Assembly (NCBI RefSeq): GCF_016863015.1
Contig: NZ_BOOB01000021.1
Location: 153,130-217,129, forward strand
Source: Microbispora amethystogenes
Lineage (GTDB): Bacteria > Actinomycetota > Actinomycetes > Streptosporangiales > Streptosporangiaceae
Reading direction: 5' to 3'
DNA: 64,000 nucleotides
The position numbers and the translations under genes were made by a program. The notes under the pieces are model-generated. The model made no database searches, was not told the DNA's origin, and was given only the letters and a program-made list of their open reading frames with translations. Shown piece after piece: positions 16,090-25,635 of this stretch. Numbering within the stretch: the stretch's first letter is position 1; each line of letters opens with the position of its first letter.

Positions 16090-16775
16090 ACCGGCCCGAA
16101 CCGGTACCCGAACCCACGCACCGTCTGCACGTAGACGGGCGCCGCCGAGTCGTCCTCGATCTTCGCGCGCAACCGCTGCACGCACGCGTCCACGAGACGC
16201 GAGTCGCCGAAGTACCCGTGCTCCCACACCGACTCCAGCAGTTGCTGGCGGCTGTGCACCCGGCCCGGCGTGCCGGAGAGCTCGAGCAGCAGGCGCAGCT
16301 CGGTCGGGGCGAGGCTGACCGGCACGCCGCGGTTGGCGACCACCAGCCCGGCCCGGTCGATGGTCAGGTCCCCGTGCCGCTCCAGGTCCGCCTGGTCGCG
16401 GCCGACCCGCCGGAGCACCGCGCGGATGCGCGCCTCGAGCACCCTGGGCTGCACCGGCTTGACCACGTAGTCGTCGGCGCCCGCCTCCAGACCGGCCACC
16501 ACGTCCATGTCGTCGCCGCGCGCGGTGAGCATGATGATCGGTAACTCCCGGGTGGCCCTGATGCGGCGGCAGATCTCGAACCCGTCCATGCCGGGCAACA
16601 TCAGGTCGAGCACGACGACGTCGGGGAGGTCCGTACGCAGCCGCTCCAGGCCCTGCTCACCGGACTCCACCGCCCGCACCCGGTACCCGTGCCGGCTCAG
16701 GGCCAGCTCAAGGCCCTCCCGCACGGCCGGGTCATCCTCGATCAGCAACACTCGCGACACGCCGCCGGGTTTCAC
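16086..16775 (-). CDS. OmpR/PhoB family response regulator
   Basis: 229 residues from the GTG at 16775, chosen because GGAG stands 6 bases upstream; a longer start at 16805 adds residues not typical of the family. The receiver domain has LLIEDDP (acidic pocket), VVLDLMLPGMDG (phospho-Asp), MLTARG and VVKPVQ. The C-terminal winged helix ends in VDACVQRLRAKIEDDS and [11 protein letters not shown]. It forms a three-gene operon with the kinase and GerMN lipoprotein. Direct repeats GTGTCA-N5-GTGTCA upstream (16850-16866) are a likely autoregulatory site. Confidence 0.9.
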   Translation of the reverse strand: MKPGGVSRVLLIEDDPAVREGLELALSRHGYRVRAVESGEQGLERLRTDLPDVVVLDLMLPGMDGFEICRRIRATRELPIIMLTARGDDMDVVAGLEAGADDYVVKPVQPRVLEARIRAVLRRVGRDQADLERHGDLTIDRAGLVVANRGVPVSLAPTELRLLLELSGTPGRVHSRQQLLESVWEHGYFGDSRLVDACVQRLRAKIEDDSAAPVYVQTVRGFGYRFGPV

Positions 16776-16849
16776 CGCACGCTCCACAACTCGCCTGCCG
16801 GGCAACCCCGTCCATTGTGGCGCGGCCGTGTCCCCGCCTCGTCAGCGGC

Positions 16850-16866
16850 GTGTCATGGTTGTGTCA
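16850..16866. promoter_or_regulatory. direct repeat, likely response-regulator binding site
   Basis: GTGTCA at 16850-16855 and again at 16861-16866, an 11-bp period typical of OmpR/PhoB-family tandem half-sites. The site lies 75 bp upstream of the response-regulator start codon and between it and the neighbouring gene end at 16922. Confidence 0.45.
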
Positions 16867-16921
16867 CGACCGCGCCGGCGGCGGCCGACAAGGACGTGCG
16901 CGCAGCACGTACGCGGAGAGG

Positions 16922-17671
16922 TCAGATGGGGCCGCGGCCGTCGTCGAGGTCCATCGGCCACGGCGACTCGCTGCCGCTCCCGGACGGGCCGGGGGTGGGC
17001 CGCTGCGGCACCGGTGAGGCGGGCTCGGGCGGCGGGCTGGGCACGAACTGCGTGTTCGGCAGCGGCCGGGCCGGTTCCTGCTCGTCCTCGCCGCGGAAGA
17101 GCAGCAGCCAGGCGGCCACGAGGAGCACGAGCACCAGCGTGGCCAGCAGCGTCGAGGCGAGCACGACCGAGCGCCGGGTGGCGACCGCCGGAGGCGGCGG
17201 GGCCGGCGGGCCGGGCACCGCGGGGGTGGCGTCGCCCTGCCAGTAGTGCAGGAAGTCGGGCCCGTGCCGCTGCCCGATGAGCGTTCCGGACACCGTGACC
17301 GGGTCGAGGAACCGCTCGGCCCCCGGGGCGTTCGGCGCGTACGGCACGGCCACCCAGGGGGCGGGACCGTCGTGCATGGCCAGGACGGGCGGCGTGTCGG
17401 GGGCGACCCGGCCGCGCATCCGGTCGACCAGCGTGGCGCCCCACCCGAGCACGCCCGTACGGCCCTGCCGCTCGGCCTCCTTGATCGCGGTGACGAACCG
17501 GTCCCGGGCCGCCGCGTCGAGGGCGGCGCCGCTGCTGAGGACCGCCACCGACACCACCCGGCCGTCGGGCGCCTGGCCCAGGTAGACGAGCCCGGCCTGG
17601 GCCGTGCGCAGGCGTGCCTGCAGCGCGATCGGCCCCACGTGGGTCGGGTCGCCGTACTGAAGAGGGGTCAC
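16922..17671 (-). CDS. membrane protein with a kinase-lobe-like N-terminus
   Basis: 249 residues from the GTG at 17671 (GGAGG 5 bases upstream); an ATG at 17674 is the alternative. The first ~40 residues (PLQYGDPTHVGPIALQARL, then YLGQAPDGRVVSVAVL) read like the N-lobe of an actinobacterial Ser/Thr kinase that has lost its glycine loop and catalytic Lys. The middle is a globular domain rich in small residues. One membrane helix follows (SVVLASTLLATLVLVLLVAA), then a Pro/Ser-rich extracytoplasmic tail. No catalytic motif is visible. It is divergent from the MoxR operon. Function unknown. Confidence 0.7.
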   Translation of the reverse strand: MTPLQYGDPTHVGPIALQARLRTAQAGLVYLGQAPDGRVVSVAVLSSGAALDAAARDRFVTAIKEAERQGRTGVLGWGATLVDRMRGRVAPDTPPVLAMHDGPAPWVAVPYAPNAPGAERFLDPVTVSGTLIGQRHGPDFLHYWQGDATPAVPGPPAPPPPAVATRRSVVLASTLLATLVLVLLVAAWLLLFRGEDEQEPARPLPNTQFVPSPPPEPASPVPQRPTPGPSGSGSESPWPMDLDDGRGPI

Positions 17672-17798
17672 CATCTCCTCCACATCAAAACACACAAGCA
17701 CGACAACTCATGGGCGCGACAGGGGGTGTGGCGCGCGCCCGGACGGGCAAATGGGAGAGAAATGGATTCTCCCGCCGAGTCACGGTTGAATAACGAGC

Positions 17799-18842
17799 AT
17801 GACCGTTGCCGATGAACGCAGTGACCCCGAGCCCGGCGAGGGCGTCGCGGAGCAGGAGGACGGGGAGGCTCGGCTGGATTCCCTGATGGACGCGCTCGCC
17901 GAGGTCCGCCGTGTGATCGTCGGGCAGGACCACATGGTCGAGCGGCTGCTGGTGGCGCTGCTCGCCCGGGGACACTGCCTGCTCGAAGGCGTGCCGGGGG
18001 TGGCCAAGACCCTCGCGGCCTCGACGCTGGCCGTCGTGACCGGCGGCTCGTTCGCCCGGATCCAGTTCACCCCCGACCTCGTGCCCAGCGACATCGTCGG
18101 CACCCGCGTCTACCATCCCGGTTCCGAGAGCTTCGACGTCGAGCTCGGGCCGGTGTTCGTGAACTTCCTGCTGGCCGACGAGATCAACCGGGCCCCGGCG
18201 AAGGTGCAGTCGGCGCTGCTGGAGGTGATGGCCGAGCGGCAGGTCACGCTGGCCGGGCGGACCCACCCGCTGCCCCGCCCGTTCGTCGTGCTGGCCACGC
18301 AGAACCCGATCGAGTCCGAGGGCGTCTACCCGCTGCCCGAGGTGCAGCGCGACCGGTTCCTGTTCCGGGTGGTGGTGTCCCATCCGAGCGCCCACGAGGA
18401 GCTGGAGATCCTCCAGCGGATGAGCGTCCGGCCGCCGGTGCCGAGGCCGGTGCTCGACCCGGCCACCCTGCTGCGGCTGCAGGACATGGCCGAGGAGGTC
18501 TCGGTCCACCAGCTCGTGGCCGACTACGTCGTACGGCTGGTCATGGCGACGCGGACCCCGTCGGAGTACGGCCTGCCCGACCTGGAGGACACGATCGAGA
18601 TCGGGGTGAGCCCCCGGGCCACGCTGGGCCTGATCTCCGCCGGGCGGGCGCTGGCCCTGCTGCGCGGGCGCGACTACCTGCTGCCCGACGACATCCGCGA
18701 CGTCGCCGTGGACGTGATGGCGCACCGGCTGATGCTCACCTTCGACGCGCTGGCCGACGAGGTGGACCCCGCCGAGGTCGTCGGGCGGATCCTGCGGACC
18801 GTGCCGCCGCCCCTCGTGGTGTGGAACCAGGGCATGCGATGA
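17799..18842 (+). CDS. MoxR family AAA+ ATPase
   Basis: 347 residues. Walker A is GVPGVAKT, Walker B is [12 protein letters not shown], sensor 1 is [11 protein letters not shown] and the arginine-finger region is LPEVQRDRF. MoxR ATPases act as chaperones that mature or insert partners with DUF58 and von Willebrand A domains, both encoded directly downstream. The gene ends with an ATGA overlap onto the DUF58 gene, so all three are one translationally coupled operon. A weak GAGC is the only ribosome-site-like element before the ATG. Confidence 0.93.
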   Translation: MTVADERSDPEPGEGVAEQEDGEARLDSLMDALAEVRRVIVGQDHMVERLLVALLARGHCLLEGVPGVAKTLAASTLAVVTGGSFARIQFTPDLVPSDIVGTRVYHPGSESFDVELGPVFVNFLLADEINRAPAKVQSALLEVMAERQVTLAGRTHPLPRPFVVLATQNPIESEGVYPLPEVQRDRFLFRVVVSHPSAHEELEILQRMSVRPPVPRPVLDPATLLRLQDMAEEVSVHQLVADYVVRLVMATRTPSEYGLPDLEDTIEIGVSPRATLGLISAGRALALLRGRDYLLPDDIRDVAVDVMAHRLMLTFDALADEVDPAEVVGRILRTVPPPLVVWNQGMR

Positions 18843-19759
18843 GCGGCGCGAACCCCGATCAGGCGCTGCGGCGGCTGGAGCTCACGGTGGTGCGGCGGCT
18901 CGACGGGCTGCTGCAGGGCCGCCACCAGGGCCTGATCCCCGGGCCGGGCAGCGAGCACGGCGACAGCCGGGTGTACGTGCCCGGCGAGGACGACGTGCGC
19001 CGCATGGACTGGGCGGTCACCGCCCGCACGACGGTCCCGCACGTGCGGGACCTGATCGCCGACCGGGAGCTGGAGACCTGGGCGCTGGCCGACCTGTCGG
19101 CCAGCATGGAGTTCGGCACCGCCGAGGTCTCCAAACGCGACCTGGTGATCTCCGCCGTGGGGGCGATCGGGATCCTCGCCGGACGGGTGGGCGACCGGTT
19201 CGGCGCCTACGTCCTGTACGGCGACGACGTGCACCGGTATCCGGCCCGGCAGGGCCGGCCCCGGCTGTACGCGTTACTGCACTCGCTGCTCGGCGCGCCG
19301 CCCGCGCAGGGCTCGGTCGATCTCGGGGAGGGTCTGGAGATGATGGCGGCGGCGCACCGCAAACGGGGGCTGCGGGTGGTCGTCTCCGACTTCCTCGACC
19401 CGGCCGACTCCTGGGAGCCGCCGCTGCGCCGCCTGGCCGCGCGGCACCAGGTGCTGGCCGTGGAGGTGGTCGATCCGCGCGAGCTGGAGCTTCCCGACGT
19501 GGGTTTCGTGACCCTCACCGACCCGGAGACCGGGCGCTCGCGCGGCGTCCACCTGTCGCGCGGGCTCAGGGAGCGGTACGCCGAGGCGGCGGCCGAGCAG
19601 CGCTGGGAGATCCGTACGGCGCTGCGCCGGGCCGGGGCCGCGCACCTGGTGCTGCGCACCGACCGCGACTGGGTGTTCGACCTCGCCGGATTCGTGCTGC
19701 GGCAGCGGCGCACGGCCCATCTGATGCGGCGGGCCGCGGGCAGGAGGGCGGGCGCGTGA
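18839..19759 (+). CDS. DUF58 domain protein, MoxR partner
   Basis: 306 residues from the ATG at 18839 within the MoxR stop (ATGA). It has the DUF58 core motif [21 protein letters not shown] and a VWA-like fold around [11 protein letters not shown]. There are no membrane segments, so it is likely cytoplasmic or membrane-associated. MoxR-DUF58-VWA sets are linked to envelope integrity and metal-cofactor chaperoning in other bacteria. The specific client here is unknown. It overlaps the VWA gene as GTGA. Confidence 0.9.
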   Translation: MSGANPDQALRRLELTVVRRLDGLLQGRHQGLIPGPGSEHGDSRVYVPGEDDVRRMDWAVTARTTVPHVRDLIADRELETWALADLSASMEFGTAEVSKRDLVISAVGAIGILAGRVGDRFGAYVLYGDDVHRYPARQGRPRLYALLHSLLGAPPAQGSVDLGEGLEMMAAAHRKRGLRVVVSDFLDPADSWEPPLRRLAARHQVLAVEVVDPRELELPDVGFVTLTDPETGRSRGVHLSRGLRERYAEAAAEQRWEIRTALRRAGAAHLVLRTDRDWVFDLAGFVLRQRRTAHLMRRAAGRRAGA

Positions 19760-20703
19760 CCTTCCTGTCCCCCGGCTGGCTCTGGCTGTTCGTCCTGGTC
19801 GCGGTGCTGATCGCGGCGTACGTGGCGCTGCAGTTCGCCCGCCGCCGCTACACGCTGCGCTTCACCAACCTGGCGCTGCTGTCGCTGGTGGCGCCGGAGC
19901 GGCCCTCGTGGCGGCGGCACGTGCCTGCGGTGCTGTTCTTGATCATGATGGCCCTGCTGGTCATGGGCGCGGCCCGGCCCGCGGGCGCGGTCAAGGTGCC
20001 CAGGGACCGGGCCACCATCATGATCGCCGTGGACGTGTCGCTGTCGATGGATTCCAACGACGTCGAGCCCACCCGGCTCGTCGCGGCCAAGCAGGCCGCC
20101 CAGCAGTTCGTACGGGACCTGCCGGACCGGTTCAACGTCGGGGTGGTGGCCTTCGCCCGTTCGGCGGCCGTGGTGATCTCCCCCACGACCGACCACGCGG
20201 CCGTGACCACCGCGATCTCCAGCCTGACCACCCGGGCCGGCACGGCGATCGGCGAGGCGGTGTTCAACTCGCTCGACTCGATCAGGTCGTTCGACCAGCG
20301 GGCGGTGACCGATCCGCCGCCCGCGGCGATCGTGCTGCTGTCGGACGGCGACAACACCTCCGGCCGGTCGGTCAACGAGGCCGTGGAGGCGGCGGTCGGC
20401 GCCAAGGTGCCGGTGTCCACGATCGCGTACGGCACGCCGGAGGGAACCGTCACGATCGACAACCGGTCGGTGCAGGTGCCGGTCAACAAGGCCACGCTGC
20501 AGTCGTTGTCGGACGGCACCGGGGGCCGGGCGTACACCGCCGAGTCGGGCAGCGAGCTGCGGGACGTCTACGCCCAGATCGGCAGCTCGCTCGGCTACAA
20601 GGTGGTGCACCAGGAGATCACCCAGCGGTTCCTCGTCGCCGCGATCATCGCCGGGATGCTCGCCGCCGCCGCGGCCATGCTGCTCGGCGCCCGCATACCC
20701 TGA
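19756..20703 (+). CDS. VWA domain membrane protein (BatA-like)
   Basis: 315 residues. Two N-terminal membrane segments ([33 protein letters not shown]) precede a von Willebrand factor A domain with an intact MIDAS ([11 protein letters not shown]; then VLLSDGDN). A final C-terminal helix follows ([19 protein letters not shown]). This is the membrane-anchored partner of the MoxR/DUF58 pair. The GTG start overlaps the DUF58 stop. Nothing unusual is seen; the MIDAS suggests that metal-dependent ligand binding is retained. Confidence 0.9.
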   Translation: MTFLSPGWLWLFVLVAVLIAAYVALQFARRRYTLRFTNLALLSLVAPERPSWRRHVPAVLFLIMMALLVMGAARPAGAVKVPRDRATIMIAVDVSLSMDSNDVEPTRLVAAKQAAQQFVRDLPDRFNVGVVAFARSAAVVISPTTDHAAVTTAISSLTTRAGTAIGEAVFNSLDSIRSFDQRAVTDPPPAAIVLLSDGDNTSGRSVNEAVEAAVGAKVPVSTIAYGTPEGTVTIDNRSVQVPVNKATLQSLSDGTGGRAYTAESGSELRDVYAQIGSSLGYKVVHQEITQRFLVAAIIAGMLAAAAAMLLGARIP

Positions 20704-20708
20704 CCGGA

Positions 20709-21975
20709 TCACGCTCGCGTCCCGGCGACCGGCGCCTCATGGGCCGCCGCGCCGCCGGGCGCCGCCGGATGACGGGGAGCCCGGCGGAAGGCCAGCCCGG
20801 CCGCCAGGCACGCCACGGGCACCACGGGAAGCACGTAGCGGTGGTCGAAATCGAGCACGGCCACCGGCGCGACCAGCAGCGTGACGGCGACCGCCCAGGG
20901 CAGCGCCGCAGTCCGGGGCCGCCGTACCGCGCCCACGGCGCCCACCAGCAGGACGGCGGCCAGCAGCGGCCCGCGCAGGTAGGCCGGGTACTGGTAGGCG
21001 ACGAGCAGATCGGCGTACGGCCGGACCGAGCGCATCCCGGTGAGACCCGGGTCGTATTCCCTTCTGACCTGCTCGACGAGCGGCTGATCGGCGGGTAGCG
21101 ACCACATGCCTGCGGCGAAACCGAACGCGGGGACGACGCGCGCCGGGTGGGCGACGGGAGTCCAGGGGAACGCGAGCGCGGTGTCCCTCGCCACGGCGCG
21201 CAGGTAGTCCAGCGGCTGGGCGGCGATGGCGCGCAGCGCGAAGGCACGGGCCCGGTCGTTGAGCGCGGCGTGCCCGCCGGGGAGCCGGTTGAGGGAGGAC
21301 TCCCTCGCCCACACGTACTCCCCTGCGGCGTCCAGGACGGTCCCGTTCGGGCACAGCGGAGCGAGGTCCGGCGGAGGACGGACGACCGAGCAGTCCGCGA
21401 AGGTCATGGTGCGGGCCCACAGCGCGACCCCGTCCCCGCCGCCGATCGCGAACCTGCCGTGGACCCCGGCGTACCATCCCGCGTACGCGGCGACCGGCAG
21501 CAGGCCGGACAGGGCGAGCACGGCCAGGCGGCGCCAGGGGACGCGGCGTACGGCGAGCACCAGCACGGCGAGCAGGATCAGCGGCAGCGCGATCGTCCGC
21601 GTGAGGGCGGCTCCCGCGAGGAGCAGGCCGGCGGCCGCGGCGGCGCGCGCGGACGGCACCGGGCGGCGGGCCAGCAGAGCCGTGGCCGCCACGACCAGCA
21701 GGATGAACAGCGAGTCGGAGAGCACCGCGTGCTCCAGGCGGAGGAACGACGGCGTCGAACAGCACCGGCGCCGAGGCGGCCACGGCGGCCCAGCCGGGCA
21801 GGCCCCCGCGGCGCAGCGCCGCGTAGACGACGACGCCGGTCGCCAGCCCCATCGCGTGCTGCACGGCGACGACCACCTCGACGCTGTGGAAGGGCAGGAG
21901 GGCACGCAGCAGCAGGGGGGCACGCCCGCGGCAGCCGGGCGTGCCCGCGGGCATGCCGGTGTCAGCGCTGGGCAA
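20709..21975 (-). pseudogene. glycosyltransferase 39-like membrane protein, frameshifted and N-terminally short
   Basis: Two frames together give one membrane protein. The 5' part (GTPGCRGRAPLLLRALLPFH, VVVYAALRRGGLPGWAA, PVLFDA) ends near 21750. The 3' part (FLRLEHAVLSDSLFILLVV onward, to the stop at 20709) continues one frame over. Removing one base at about 21750 restores VLFDA-SFLRLEHAVLSDS, the pattern of lipid-carrier glycosyltransferases of the GT39/ArnT type. The usual first membrane helix and acidic catalytic loop are missing upstream; only about 140 bases separate it from the next gene. It is either a sequencing error plus a misjudged start, or a true pseudogene; the missing N-terminus favours the latter. 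Confidence 0.65.
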
Positions 21976-22114
21976 GCGGCCGGTGAAGGCAGGGATGGAG
22001 ACTGGGGCGCCGGGCCGGACTCGGCCGCGACGCCACCGCGGCGGCAGGCGCGGGCGTGGAGGGGCGCCCGGTGCGGCTCGCGCCGCGACCTGGGCGGGGA
22101 CCGCTTGGCCGTGC

Positions 22115-23116
22115 TCAGCGACGCTCGGGGCAGAAGGCGTCCCTGGGACGCGGCTGAGGGTTCGGTGTGGGATTGACCAGCATGAGCGCCTGTCCGTCGG
22201 CGACCATGACCCCTTCGTAGACGTACCAGGAAGCCGGGGCGGACGGCCTGGCGCTCTTGGTGACGTAGGAGGTGAACTTCGCCCGCACGCCGCGCTCCCG
22301 CAGCAGGGGCAGGACCTCGGCGACGGTCTTGTTGACGTAGTCCACGCAGTGGAAGGGCTCGCCCTCCGCGTCGACGGCCTCCAGGATGCCGTAGCGCTCC
22401 CCCGGCCGGGCGGCGCGGCCGATCAGCACGATCGCGTGCCCGTGGAAACCGACCGGGATGCGGAAGCCGATCGGGCAGCCGGCGAACCGCACGCACTCGC
22501 CCGGCGCCTCGATTGTGGTGATCGCGCTGTGGTCCCGGGTGCCGTCGAAATAGAGCGGCCGCCCCACCGAGGTCGCCGCCGTGGGCACGATCCGCACCTC
22601 CACGTCCAAGCCGCGCTGGCGCAGTTCACGCTGGTACGTCGCGGGATCGGCGAACAGGTCCCGCACCATGACGACGTAGTGGCCGCCCTCCCGCCTGATG
22701 TCGAGCGCGGCGGAGGCCGGAGCGGGACCGAGCCCGGCCGCTCCGGGGACGAGCCAGGACACGGCGAGCAGGACGGCGGCGAGCGGGAGGACGACCGCCG
22801 CCAGGCGGAGCCGGACATTCCGGAGGGCCCTGCGGGCCATGTGCCGGAGCCGGTCCCGGTGACCGCATGCCGGAGCCGGCCCCGAGACGATCTCCTCCAG
22901 CAGCTCCATGGCCAGCGGTGTCATCCCCGGGCCGGGGTCGGGGGCGATCCCGGCGACCAGGCGGCGCAGGTCGCGGTCGCGCGCGGAGTCCTGAACGCGT
23001 CCACGCGCGCGGTCGTGTACTCGGTCGTGTACTCGGTCGCACGCGGGGTCCTGTACGGGACCATGTGCGCGACCGTACGTGCCGCCGTGTGGGCGGTCCT
23101 GTGAGCGGTGGTCCAT
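22115..23116 (-). CDS. CU044_5270-like membrane protein, coupled to sigma factor fragment
   Basis: 333 residues from the ATG at 23116, which overlaps the stop of the sigma-factor gene (TGATG). The N-terminal ~95 residues are cytoplasmic, with a tandemly repeated Asp-Arg-Val-His-Asp-Arg segment and DLRRLVAGIAPDPGPGMTP, typical of proteins paired with ECF sigma factors. One membrane helix (LAAVVLPLAAVLLAVSWLV) leads to a C-terminal extracytoplasmic domain of about 210 residues (CVRFAGCPIGFRIPVG, FTSYVTKS). Such proteins are thought to modulate their sigma factor. Here the sigma factor lacks region 2, so its present role is doubtful. Confidence 0.65.
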   Translation of the reverse strand: MDHRSQDRPHGGTYGRAHGPVQDPACDRVHDRVHDRARGRVQDSARDRDLRRLVAGIAPDPGPGMTPLAMELLEEIVSGPAPACGHRDRLRHMARRALRNVRLRLAAVVLPLAAVLLAVSWLVPGAAGLGPAPASAALDIRREGGHYVVMVRDLFADPATYQRELRQRGLDVEVRIVPTAATSVGRPLYFDGTRDHSAITTIEAPGECVRFAGCPIGFRIPVGFHGHAIVLIGRAARPGERYGILEAVDAEGEPFHCVDYVNKTVAEVLPLLRERGVRAKFTSYVTKSARPSAPASWYVYEGVMVADGQALMLVNPTPNPQPRPRDAFCPERR

Positions 23117-23418
23117 CACGCCTCTCCTCCCGCCAGCGCCGCCATCCGGACCCCGTACCGGGCCATGTCCACTCCCGCGGAGCTCAGCTCCGCGGCGAGG
23201 CGTTTGCGGGCCCGGTGCAGCCGGAGGCGGGCGGCCCCGCGCGAGCAGCCGAGCACCGTGGCGATCTCCGCCGACGCCAGCCCTTCCCAGCTCGCCAGCG
23301 CCAGCACCTCGCCGTCGTCGGGGCCGAGCCGCCAGAACGCCCGGCGTACGGCGTACGGCGTCGAGCTCCTCGTGGTCCGGGCCCACCGCTGCTCCCCCGT
23401 CACCGTTTTCCCCGCCAT
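23116..23418 (-). CDS. truncated ECF sigma factor, region 4 only
   Basis: 100 residues that contain only the sigma region 4: LGPDDGEVLALASWEGLASA, EIATVLGCSRGAARLRLHRA. The region 2 needed for -10 binding and core contact is absent. Only about 80 bases remain before the divergent methyltransferase gene, and none of the other frames there encode region 2. The product may be a relic, or it may act as a DNA-binding decoy. It remains translationally coupled to the membrane protein downstream. Confidence 0.6.
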   Translation of the reverse strand: MAGKTVTGEQRWARTTRSSTPYAVRRAFWRLGPDDGEVLALASWEGLASAEIATVLGCSRGAARLRLHRARKRLAAELSSAGVDMARYGVRMAALAGGEA

Positions 23419-23501
23419 CTCGTACCTGTCCGGAAGGCCGGAAGTGTTTCACCCCGTCTCCGCGGAGATCACCGCTCCGCGCCGTTGGTACGTTTGGGCA
23501 C

Positions 23502-24164
23502 GTGGCCCATTACTTCGAGGAGCGTCCCGAGGCGGACAGCCGGCCGGGGACGGTCACCCTGGTCCTCCCGGATCTGCACCTGCGCCTGGAGACCGACAGC
23601 GGGGTGTTCTCCCCCGAGCGGATCGACGCCGGGACCCGGGTGCTGCTGGAGAGCGTGCCCGCGCCCCCGCCCGACGGCGACCTGCTCGACCTGGGCTGCG
23701 GCTACGGCCCGATCGCGCTGACCATGGCGTCCCGGGCGCCGGGGGCGACGGTCTGGGCCGTCGACGTGAACCGCCGCTCGGTGGAACTGTGCCGTCGGAA
23801 CGCCGCGAGCGCCCGCCTTGACAAAGTAAGGTCGGTGCACGCCGACGAGGTGCCGGACGACGTGAGGTTCCGGGCCATCTGGTCGAACCCCGCTATCCGG
23901 ATCGGCAAGGCCGCCCTCCACGCCATGCTCACGCGGTGGCTCGACCGGCTCACGCCCGATGGCAGCGCCTACCTCGTCGTACAGAAGCACCTGGGCTCCG
24001 ACTCGCTGCAGCGCTGGCTGAACGAGCAGGGCTGGCCCGCCACACGGCTCGCCTCCAGGTCCGCCTACCGCGTCCTGCGGGTGGACGCCCGGCCCGCACC
24101 CTCCCCCACACCGTCCCCTCGACCGTCCGCCGTACGCGGCTTTTCCGGCGACCAGGAGCGATGA
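23502..24164 (+). CDS. RsmC-like class I SAM-dependent methyltransferase (MTS domain)
   Basis: 220 residues from the GTG at 23502 (VAHYFEERPEADS). The N-terminal substrate strand (VTLVLPDLHLRLETDSGVFS) and the SAM-binding motif LLDLGCGYGPIALTMA are those of the RsmC/RlmG group, which methylates a guanine N2 in rRNA. Motif IV appears as SNPAIRIG where NPPxR is usual, so one Pro is replaced by Ala. The stop overlaps the start of the SpoU-type methyltransferase as ATGA, so the two RNA modification genes form an operon. Confidence 0.85.
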   Translation: MAHYFEERPEADSRPGTVTLVLPDLHLRLETDSGVFSPERIDAGTRVLLESVPAPPPDGDLLDLGCGYGPIALTMASRAPGATVWAVDVNRRSVELCRRNAASARLDKVRSVHADEVPDDVRFRAIWSNPAIRIGKAALHAMLTRWLDRLTPDGSAYLVVQKHLGSDSLQRWLNEQGWPATRLASRSAYRVLRVDARPAPSPTPSPRPSAVRGFSGDQER

Positions 24165-24727
24165 GCGCCCCGATGAACACGACCAACCCGCGTAGGCAGC
24201 TCAAGCCGACCGACGTCAAGCGGCTCAACCGCACCTGGCGCCGCAACACCGAGGGCCGTCTGGCGCTGATCCTCGAATCCGTCACGGGCCCCTTCAACAT
24301 CGGCTCGGTCTTCCGCACCGCCGCGGCGTTCGGCGTGCAGACGATCTGGCTGGCCGGAAACGCCACCCCGCCCACCAACCCCAAGGCCCAGAAGACCGCG
24401 CTCGGCACCGACCGGCTGGTCGAGTGGCACGAGCCGGTCCCGGTGACCGACGCCGTGCGCGCCGCCAGGCAGGAGGGCTACCGGGTCGTCGCCGTCGAAC
24501 TGACCGGCGACGCCGCGCCGCTGCACGAGGCCGCGCTGGACGGGGATGTCTGCCTGGTGCTGGGCAGCGAGGACCACGGCGTCTCCCCCGCCTGCCTGGA
24601 GGCCGCCGACGCCGTGGCCTACATCCCGCAGGTGGGGAGGGTCGGATCGGTCAACGTGGCGGTCGCGGCGGCGATCGCGATGGCCGAGGCCAGGCGACGG
24701 GAATGGGCGTCGATGGGCGCCTCGTGA
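24161..24727 (+). CDS. SpoU/TrmH family RNA 2'-O-methyltransferase
   Basis: 188 residues. The three SPOUT motifs are intact: NIGSVFRTAAAFG (motif 1), CLVLGSEDHGVS (motif 2) and RVGSVNVAVAAAIAMAE (motif 3), which form the trefoil knot. The short length and lack of an N-terminal extension fit the tRNA Gm18-type (TrmH) group. It overlaps the preceding methyltransferase as ATGA, and AGGAG lies just before the ATG. Confidence 0.9.
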   Translation: MSAPMNTTNPRRQLKPTDVKRLNRTWRRNTEGRLALILESVTGPFNIGSVFRTAAAFGVQTIWLAGNATPPTNPKAQKTALGTDRLVEWHEPVPVTDAVRAARQEGYRVVAVELTGDAAPLHEAALDGDVCLVLGSEDHGVSPACLEAADAVAYIPQVGRVGSVNVAVAAAIAMAEARRREWASMGAS

Positions 24728-24784
24728 CCCAAATGTTCATGTCCGCGCGCTGACGCACTCTCCGAGACCCGGCATACTCCTTTC

Positions 24785-25582
24785 GTGCACCGCCGTTTCG
24801 CCTTCCTCGACCATCCCGGCCCGCTCGCCTTCGCGCACCGCGGCGGTGCCGCCGAGGGCCGGGAGAACACGATGGAGGCCTTCTCCAGGGCCGTCGGCCT
24901 CGGCTACACCTACCTGGAGACCGACGCCCACGCGACCTCCGACGGCGTCCTGCTCGCGTTCCACGACCACACCCTCGACCGCGTCACCGACCGCGCCGGG
25001 CGCGTCTCCCGCCTCCCCTACCGCGAGGTGCGCGAGGCGAGGATCGGCGGACGGCACGAGATCCCCCTGATCGAGGACCTGCTCGGCACCTGGCCGGACG
25101 TGCGGTTCAACATCGACGTCAAGGAGAGCGCCGCGATCGCGCCGCTCGCCCACGCCATCCGCCGCACCGGCGCCCACGACCGGGTCTGCCTGACGTCGTT
25201 CTCCGACGCCCGGCTGTCGCGCGCCCTGCGCGCGATCGACCGGGAGGTCTGCTACTCGCTCGGCCCGCGCGGCCTCGCCGCCCTGCGCACCGCCGCGATG
25301 GGCGGCGGGTACGGCAGGCTGCTGTCCGGGCTGGCCCGGGCGGGGGTCCCGTGCGCGCAGGCGCCGATCGGGTTCCGCGGCCTGCGGGTGACCACCCGCG
25401 CCCTCGTACGGACCGCGCACGCGATCGGCATGCAGGTGCACGTGTGGACGGTCAACGACCCGGCGACGATGGCCCACCTGCTCGACCTCGGCGTGGACGG
25501 CATCATGACCGACAACATCAGCGGCCTGCGCGACGTCCTCAAGTCGCGCGGGCAGTGGCACCCCCGCCCGGTGGTCCCGTAA
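24785..25582 (+). CDS. glycerophosphodiester phosphodiesterase
   Basis: 265 residues from a GTG. Catalytic motifs are complete: FAHRGGA, the ENTMEAF Glu, LETDAHATSDG, and HDHTLDRVTD. The C-terminal barrel strand has VHVWTVND. There is no signal peptide, so this is the cytoplasmic GDPD type, which hydrolyses glycerophosphodiesters to glycerol-3-phosphate and an alcohol. The UMF1-like transporter follows 53 bases later and may be co-transcribed. Confidence 0.92.
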   Translation: MHRRFAFLDHPGPLAFAHRGGAAEGRENTMEAFSRAVGLGYTYLETDAHATSDGVLLAFHDHTLDRVTDRAGRVSRLPYREVREARIGGRHEIPLIEDLLGTWPDVRFNIDVKESAAIAPLAHAIRRTGAHDRVCLTSFSDARLSRALRAIDREVCYSLGPRGLAALRTAAMGGGYGRLLSGLARAGVPCAQAPIGFRGLRVTTRALVRTAHAIGMQVHVWTVNDPATMAHLLDLGVDGIMTDNISGLRDVLKSRGQWHPRPVVP

Positions 25583-25635
25583 CCCCCGTCCCCCTGACCC
25601 GCCCGGCACGACCGCTCCACACGCGAGGAGAGACG

